64,000 nt of DNA, from contig NZ_CP162553.1 of NCBI RefSeq assembly GCF_040939785.1, positions 4,979,001 to 5,043,000 of the forward strand, read 5' to 3'. The stretch's first letter is position 1. Each line of letters begins with the position of its first letter. Of this stretch, positions 60,269 to 64,000 are shown piece by piece. The notes beneath the pieces were generated by a model that worked only from the letters and a program-made list of their open reading frames with translations, was not told the origin of the DNA and searched no databases. The position numbers and the translations under genes are program-made. This stretch comes from Bradyrhizobium lupini. GTDB taxonomy: Bacteria; Pseudomonadota; Alphaproteobacteria; Rhizobiales; Xanthobacteraceae.

Positions 60269-61740
60269 CGAAATGCAACTTGCATTTCGGTACTTGATCC
60301 GTATCGAGCGGCCGGTGAGTAATCATGCTTTTCGAGCAGATCAGTTCGTTTGTCTGCTATCCTACTGTCGTTATACGCGACCTGCTCAAGTATATTGTTC
60401 GAGAAGAATAGCAGTGATACCGCGCCCGAATTGATGGTGCCGGCGGCAGTTAACGAAAGCAGGCCGTCATTTGAAATGCAGATGAGGCCTGCCTCATTCA
60501 ACTTTTCCAGCTCGCGGCCAAAGCATTTCTCAATCGACACCCCAAACTCCCGCTCGAAGCGGGAGAGCGACACTCCACTGCTTCGCAGGGCAAACATTAC
60601 TGTTCTGCGCATGAGATCATCTTGCGACAGGACAACACCCTTCCACACTGGCTTCTCGCCAGCCTCGACCCTATATAGGTAACGATCTAAATCTGCCTCG
60701 TTATAGAACTGGCACTGGCTCATGTAGCCAAATCCGGCAACCCCAAACGGAACCAGATTATTGTCGTTCCAGGAATCGTATTTGCGGCGCTGTTGAACCG
60801 AGTGTGGCTGCGACTGCTGACTCCAGTAGAAAATCGGCCCGTGACGATAGCCCAGTGTCGTGAGGATGTGCTCGGCCATAAAATGCATGATAATGCGCTC
60901 CTTAGCCCCGGCGAATTGATATCGTCCCTGAGCCAAATGGCGGGCCACGGGGTCTGTAGATTTGAACATCAAGGGGAATACATTGAACTTCTCTATCCCC
61001 AAATCTAGTAAGCCGATGAGTGAGTCGTACCAGCTACGGAGCGTTTGCTGCGGCAATCCATACATGAGGTCGAGCGAGAGATTCTCAACGCCCATCTCAT
61101 TCAGCAATCTTACGAGTTGTACTACCTCGTCCACGCGGTGTCCGCGGTTTAGTATGCGCAAAATGCTCGGATCTAGACTCTGAACGCCCAATACAAAGCG
61201 GTTTACGCCGGATCTGAGCAGTGTCGATATGCGATCTGCAGCATCCACTTGCTTTGCAAGAGAGGGATGTAATTCGAAGCTCACCTCCGACTTAGACAGA
61301 TCAAAGCGCCGGCCAATCATACCAAATAGCGTTTTGAGTTGACTGTTGGTCAGGAACGAGGGGGTACCGCCTCCGAAGAAAGCAGTCTCAACAGCTCTGT
61401 CAGCCAGTGCCGCGTCCGACCAACTCATCTCTTTATCTAAGGCCGCCAGATAGCGCTCCACTCGCTCGGGAGATGGATGGATTTCTTTGGCGAAGTGGCA
61501 AAAGGTGCAATGCTGGTCACAGAAGGGGACGTGAAAGTAGAGATCAATTGACGGCGTAACCTGAAGCAACAAGTTTTCGGCATCTAGATCGCCCATTGCC
61601 TTGAGAGGCGGATATGTGCCGACGAGATAATCGTTGTGCGTGTCAAGGTGCAAATTCCGTGACCTCAACATGTCGAGGTTAATGTCGTAGGATCGGTCGA
61701 TCGCGAATTCCAAGGCTTCGGAATAGGTCGGGGCGCGCAT
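60265..61740 (-). CDS. HemN-like radical SAM protein
   Basis: A 491-residue radical SAM protein of the HemN/HemW (class C methylase-like) type. The [4Fe-4S] motif is C74-x3-C78-x2-C81 in VPFCDQHCTFCHFAKE, followed by FFGGGTPSFLTNSQL, FELHPSLAKQV, GVNRFVLGVQSLDPSILRIL and LDLMYGLPQQT. The C-terminal HemN domain follows (FGYMSQCQFYNEADLDRYL ... MRRTVMFALRSSGVSLSRFEREFG ... LIC). Length is longer than HemW. Such enzymes methylate, cyclopropanate or decarboxylate. It overlaps the heme-protein gene by four bases, so the two are translated as a unit. It is not likely to be the general HemN, given its partner and location on an island. Confidence 0.88.
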   Translation of the reverse strand: MRAPTYSEALEFAIDRSYDINLDMLRSRNLHLDTHNDYLVGTYPPLKAMGDLDAENLLLQVTPSIDLYFHVPFCDQHCTFCHFAKEIHPSPERVERYLAALDKEMSWSDAALADRAVETAFFGGGTPSFLTNSQLKTLFGMIGRRFDLSKSEVSFELHPSLAKQVDAADRISTLLRSGVNRFVLGVQSLDPSILRILNRGHRVDEVVQLVRLLNEMGVENLSLDLMYGLPQQTLRSWYDSLIGLLDLGIEKFNVFPLMFKSTDPVARHLAQGRYQFAGAKERIIMHFMAEHILTTLGYRHGPIFYWSQQSQPHSVQQRRKYDSWNDNNLVPFGVAGFGYMSQCQFYNEADLDRYLYRVEAGEKPVWKGVVLSQDDLMRRTVMFALRSSGVSLSRFEREFGVSIEKCFGRELEKLNEAGLICISNDGLLSLTAAGTINSGAVSLLFFSNNILEQVAYNDSRIADKRTDLLEKHDYSPAARYGSSTEMQVAFR

Positions 61741-61815
61741 TTTGTTGAACTCCTCTAGCTTTCGTGTGAAGCAAGGGGCGATGGCACCTCCGTCCCTCGC
61801 TTCACATTCCGCTCT

Positions 61816-61917
61816 TCAGCTCGGGCTCGATACCGTAGCCATGCGTTTCGATAAAAGGCGCGGGGTTGTCGGCTCCCCCTCGAGGCAACCACCGTAGATC
61901 AGAACACGGGCCGCCAT
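61816..61917 (-). CDS. Possible 33-residue ORF between the small genes and the radical SAM gene
   Basis: MAARVLIYGGCLEGEPTTPR then LLSKRMATVSSPS and a stop, starting at ATG 61917. No ribosome-binding site is clear and no family is recognised. It is listed because a short peptide gene beside a radical SAM enzyme could be a precursor. Confidence 0.2.
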   Translation of the reverse strand: MAARVLIYGGCLEGEPTTPRLLSKRMATVSSPS

Positions 61918-61925
61918 CCGCTCGG

Positions 61926-62171
61926 CTACACGCGAGGGTCGATTATGGTTCGGCGAGGAAGACAGATGCCGTGGCCCACGCGAATGCCCCCTCGGGCGTT
62001 GCTAAACGGCACCGAGGAAGACTTCAGGCGCAGAGGGTGCGAATACTCCTCGAGAAAATGGTGCTCGACCTCGGAGATAGCCACCCGCGGGGCAACGCGG
62101 CAAAGCTTTAAGCCGGACGTAGGCAACAGCGCAATGTCCATGGCATTTTCGATCAATCGAGCAAGCTTCAT
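61926..62171 (-). CDS. Small protein of unknown function upstream of the radical SAM gene
   Basis: An 81-residue protein, MKLARLIENAMDIALLPTSG, LKLCRVAPRVAISEVEHHFL, then EEYSHPLRLKSSSVPFSNAR and GGIRVGHGICLPRRTIIDPRV. A strong Shine-Dalgarno (CAGGAGTTCAA) precedes the ATG at 62171, and this ATG overlaps the stop of the preceding frame (ATGA). Two cysteines are present. It lies 185 bp upstream of the radical SAM gene on the same strand. No family is recognised; it could be a substrate-carrying or structural partner protein. Confidence 0.6.
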   Translation of the reverse strand: MKLARLIENAMDIALLPTSGLKLCRVAPRVAISEVEHHFLEEYSHPLRLKSSSVPFSNARGGIRVGHGICLPRRTIIDPRV

Positions 62172-62416
62172 TTGAACTCCTGGGTCAGCGACAGCAAGGC
62201 CGTCATGGTCGTACAGAATCTTTTGGGGTGTCCCAGCAATCCACGTGCCACCAAAGCCGCTTGCGAGCCTCGCTTGAAGAGGGCAAAACCATGTTCTTCG
62301 GCGCCAACGGCGGGATACTCGCGCCTCAGTGTCTGGTCCCCGACATTAACGTCTTCAGCCGGACACGGCTGAACACGACAAACGCGGAATGTTGAATGAT
62401 GATGGAGGCCTCTCAT
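62168..62416 (-). CDS. Small protein coupled to the next gene, unknown function
   Basis: An 82-residue frame from ATG 62416, MRGLHHHSTFRVCRVQPCPA, EDVNVGDQTLRREYPAVGAE, EHGFALFKRGSQAALVARGL and LGHPKRFCTTMTALLSLTQE. The region from GDQTLRREYPAVGAEEHGFALF to the end looks like a folded protein; the first 20 residues do not, so the true start may lie inside or the gene may be N-terminally truncated. Its stop overlaps the next start (ATGA). No family is recognised. Confidence 0.45.
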   Translation of the reverse strand: MRGLHHHSTFRVCRVQPCPAEDVNVGDQTLRREYPAVGAEEHGFALFKRGSQAALVARGLLGHPKRFCTTMTALLSLTQEFK

Positions 62417-62722
62417 GTTCAATCGCGAACATCTGCTGCACGACGAGCTTACGACCGAGTCGCTCGGCTGATGCAGGCAGCGTCGCTGCACGTGACGGAT
62501 ATGCAAATGAATTCGTCACATTGTTGCGGCGCGGGGTGGCCACGTAGAAAGTCCGCTTGCTACCATCGGGGAAGCGTTCAAGTCCGACGCCGGTGTGAGG
62601 AGACTGATATTTGCTGTGTGCGCTTTCCAGTCAGTTGCGGGCGGTTGCACGCGGCGCCGCGTCGTCAAGATCACCGGCATCGCCTTGACTGGGTGTCGAC
62701 ACCCCGGCGTCCCCCCGTTGTC
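62417..62722. other. Stretch without recognisable gene
   Basis: No frame with a family pattern is seen. It lies upstream of the small-gene/radical SAM cluster and could hold its promoter, but no clear sigma-70 or sigma-54 box was found. Confidence 0.4.
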
Positions 62723-62890
62723 AGGAAGGCACAGCCGCTCATCGAGAAGGTCTGGATGCACTGCGAGGACAAAGGTTCGCGGGGCCGGACGGTTAAACTG
62801 AGGGGCAGGTTCAACGATCTCGAGATCATCACGCGGAGCAGGACCGGACGCGTCCCGATTTCGAGCCGCTGCGAGCTCGAAACTTGTCGC
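62723..62890 (+). pseudogene. DinB (DNA polymerase IV) C-terminal fragment
   Basis: The plus-strand frame gives RKAQPLIEKVWMHCEDKGSR, GRTVKLRGRFNDLEIITRSR and TGRVPISSRCELE. The KVW.YCE..G.RGRTV.LK.KF.DF..ITRSRT pattern is the little-finger domain of Y-family polymerases. The rest of the domain decays by frameshifts to about 63000, and the polymerase core is absent. It is another gene remnant on the island. Confidence 0.7.
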
Positions 62891-63121
62891 TCGTCTTCCT
62901 TCAAACGAGATACCCGCTCCAAAGCCGATCCGCCTTCTTGTCTTCACGCCAGGGCGAACCGTAGGCCGAGCTGCAGCTCGGCCTACCAATTTGAGTCCGC
63001 ATCGATCAGAATCAAGACCGCGGTACATCAGTAGAGCGCGAGCCCTCGTGCGCAACGCGGCAGAGTTTACCTCAACTGCGGGAATCCCAAGGTCGAAAGA
63101 CTTACGGTAGGATAGGCGTCC

Positions 63122-63316
63122 ATGTTTGAACACCCCACGACCGCTCTATCGCAAGCGGTACTTGACGAGGTCTGCCAGACGCTTCCGCGCAAGGGGAGCG
63201 GCGCTGGTTTGGCCTCCGAGATCGTCGAAGCCGCAAAGACCGACGAAACAACGCCGAAGCTGCTGCGGCATATAGGGCGTAAAGCCCTGGCCCGAGCGTC
63301 GATCATGTGGCGTTGA
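63122..63316 (+). CDS. Small hypothetical protein (Bradyrhizobium-type)
   Basis: A 64-residue protein, MFEHPTTALSQAVLDEVCQT, LPRKGSGAGLASEIVEAAKT and DETTPKLLRHIGRKALARAS, ending IMWR. The pattern VLDEVC...ASEI.EAA..ETT...L...GR.AL.....MWR recurs in small Bradyrhizobium proteins as I recall them. It starts at ATG 63122. It is followed 16 bp later by another small gene on the same strand. Function is unknown. Confidence 0.65.
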   Translation: MFEHPTTALSQAVLDEVCQTLPRKGSGAGLASEIVEAAKTDETTPKLLRHIGRKALARASIMWR

Positions 63317-63332
63317 TCGGGCGAGGTGCGGA

Positions 63333-63818
63333 GTGAACTTCCAGGTCACAGTCTTGAAGATCCTGGTGAGTTACCCCCAAGGATTTGCCGTGATGGCGGA
63401 CCTCAAGCGGGACATGGCAATCCTCGCGACCAGCGGCCCGGAATGGGCCGAGCGCACCAAACGGCTGGCCGCGCGCGTTCCCGGGCTGGACATTTTTTCG
63501 GACGGCCTCGTTGAGCGCCAAAACGGCGGTTGGAGAATCACGGTGAGAGGGCGAGTTGTGCTCGAGACCATGGAGGCGCGCCGAGGCCAAGACGAGCCGA
63601 CGGAGAAGGTCCCACTCGAAACGGCCGGGCCGGTGCCATCGGTGCCCAGCCCTCGGAACGAGCGAACCGCTGACGCGAGCGCTTCCAGCGTCGCCGCGAA
63701 GCCCGCGAACGCGCGCGAGCGCATGCATCTTGAGGAGCAGCCGCCGAGTTCTCCCAGCGGCTCAGAAAGTCAGGTCGTTGACTCGCCTGTGGCGCATACG
63801 AACAGGTCCCCTGGGTAG
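63333..63818 (+). CDS. Hypothetical protein, winged-helix-like
   Basis: A 161-residue protein from GTG 63333 with GAGGTG upstream. Residues 1-85, NFQVTVLKILVSYPQGFAVM, ADLKRDMAILATSGPEWAER, TKRLAARVPGLDIFSDGLVE, RQNGGWRITVRGRVVLE, look like a winged helix with a C-terminal beta hairpin (GWRIT.RGR..LE). The rest is a low-complexity Pro/Ser/Glu tail. Relatives are frequent in Bradyrhizobium. It follows the 63122 gene directly and is probably co-transcribed. Confidence 0.7.
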   Translation: MNFQVTVLKILVSYPQGFAVMADLKRDMAILATSGPEWAERTKRLAARVPGLDIFSDGLVERQNGGWRITVRGRVVLETMEARRGQDEPTEKVPLETAGPVPSVPSPRNERTADASASSVAAKPANARERMHLEEQPPSSPSGSESQVVDSPVAHTNRSPG

Positions 63819-63821
63819 GGG

Positions 63822-64000
63822 GTGTGGGAGCGAATTGGACTATGTCCGCCAGCAGCGGCGAAGCGCATCTCCATCCGGCAGCGCGACCCGCGCGTCAAAC
63901 CGAACCGGTGCCTTTGGCGTACCGTGCGGCACGAGCGCTGGTGCTGTTACGGTTGCGGAGTTCCGGATGCCCAGCTGGCCCCGTCAGCGTCCAACCATGA
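63822..64000 (+). CDS. Possible Cys-rich protein, incomplete at the window end
   Basis: A frame from GTG 63822, 3 bp after the previous stop, gives VWERIGLCPPAAAKRISIRQ and NRCLWRTVRHERWCCYGCGV and runs off the window. The cysteine pattern C...C..C could be a metal site. The start has no good ribosome-binding site and the coding nature is unsure. Confidence 0.3.
   Translation, partial: MWERIGLCPPAAAKRISIRQRDPRVKPNRCLWRTVRHERWCCYGCGVPDAQLAPSASNH

Noticed and set aside
60265-61740. General oxygen-independent coproporphyrinogen oxidase (HemN) for heme synthesis
   Set aside because: Motifs are HemN-like, but the overlap with an IDO-like gene, location on an island and divergent C-terminal part argue for a specialised enzyme.
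62516-63133. Minus-strand 205-codon frame
   Set aside because: It overlaps the plus-strand DinB fragment, which has clear family text. The minus translation has none.
1-64000. CRISPR array
   Set aside because: No regularly spaced direct repeats with unique spacers were seen; the repeats found are palindromic REP-like units, IS ends or the five 8-bp integrase-region repeats.
42803-64000. Nodulation (nod box) or type III secretion (tts box) promoter elements
   Set aside because: An island at tRNA-Val would make them plausible, but no stretch matching either consensus was recognised in the intergenic regions.

Overview
The window reads as part of a Bradyrhizobium-like alphaproteobacterial chromosome (close to the B. 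japonicum/B. diazoefficiens group). The reasons are a 999-residue PutA without a DNA-binding domain, high G+C with alphaproteobacterial codon use, several families of intergenic palindromic repeats, DUF3551 proteins, paired CYP153-like P450s, and a valine-tRNA 3' fragment next to an integrase, which is a known island insertion site in this genus. The species name is an inference.

Bases 1-42757 are ordinary core/accessory chromosome. In order: a CoA-transferase fragment; putA with its divergent Lrp-type regulator; cold-shock protein; a SorAB-type sulfite dehydrogenase; a membrane ferredoxin-adenylate cyclase fusion; an ArnT-like glycosyltransferase; the ycjX-ycjF pair; HlyIII; an SDR; a benzoylformate-decarboxylase-like enzyme; an acyl-CoA cluster (MaoC-type hydratase, CoA transferase, acyl-CoA dehydrogenase) with a divergent LysR regulator; two tandem CYP153-like P450s; YjgN and an M48 protease; a uracil-catabolism (URC) operon made of URC1, URC4 and an unusual upp, with an attenuator-like terminator just before the first start codon; a threonine-synthase-like PLP enzyme; a frameshifted methyltransferase; an L,D-transpeptidase; a second ThDP enzyme; a TPR protein; a heme peroxidase; a GreA-like factor; and small proteins.

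At 42758-42802 a 45-bp 3' end of tRNA-Val (CAC) marks the edge of an integrated island that runs to the end of the window. An integrase (43130-44461), five TGTGCCCC repeats in front of it, and a convergent AlpA/excisionase-like gene form the integration module. Next comes a graveyard of broken genes: a Shedu (DUF4263) fragment, an AddB-like pseudogene divergent from a truncated XRE regulator with an 18-bp perfect palindrome between them, a phage tail fragment, and a frameshifted secreted protein.

A 9,352-bp element (46822-56173) with about 60-bp inverted ends and a 6-bp target duplication has split a DUF6884 gene. Removing it on paper restores that reading frame exactly. It carries an autotransporter with a metalloprotease motif whose two reading frames meet at a run of seven G, a prolyl-oligopeptidase fragment, a 185-bp direct repeat, and a nested 2,750-bp IS21-family insertion with its own 7-bp target duplication and a frameshifted istB.

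The right end (57-64 kb) holds a decayed second integrase copy, MFS and DinB fragments, and an intact minus-strand cluster. That cluster comprises two small coupled ORFs, a HemN-like radical SAM protein, an indoleamine-dioxygenase-superfamily heme protein (ATGA overlap with the radical SAM gene) and a GNAT acetyltransferase. It is the best candidate here for an undescribed system, probably a tailoring or biosynthetic pathway on an indole-type or peptide substrate.
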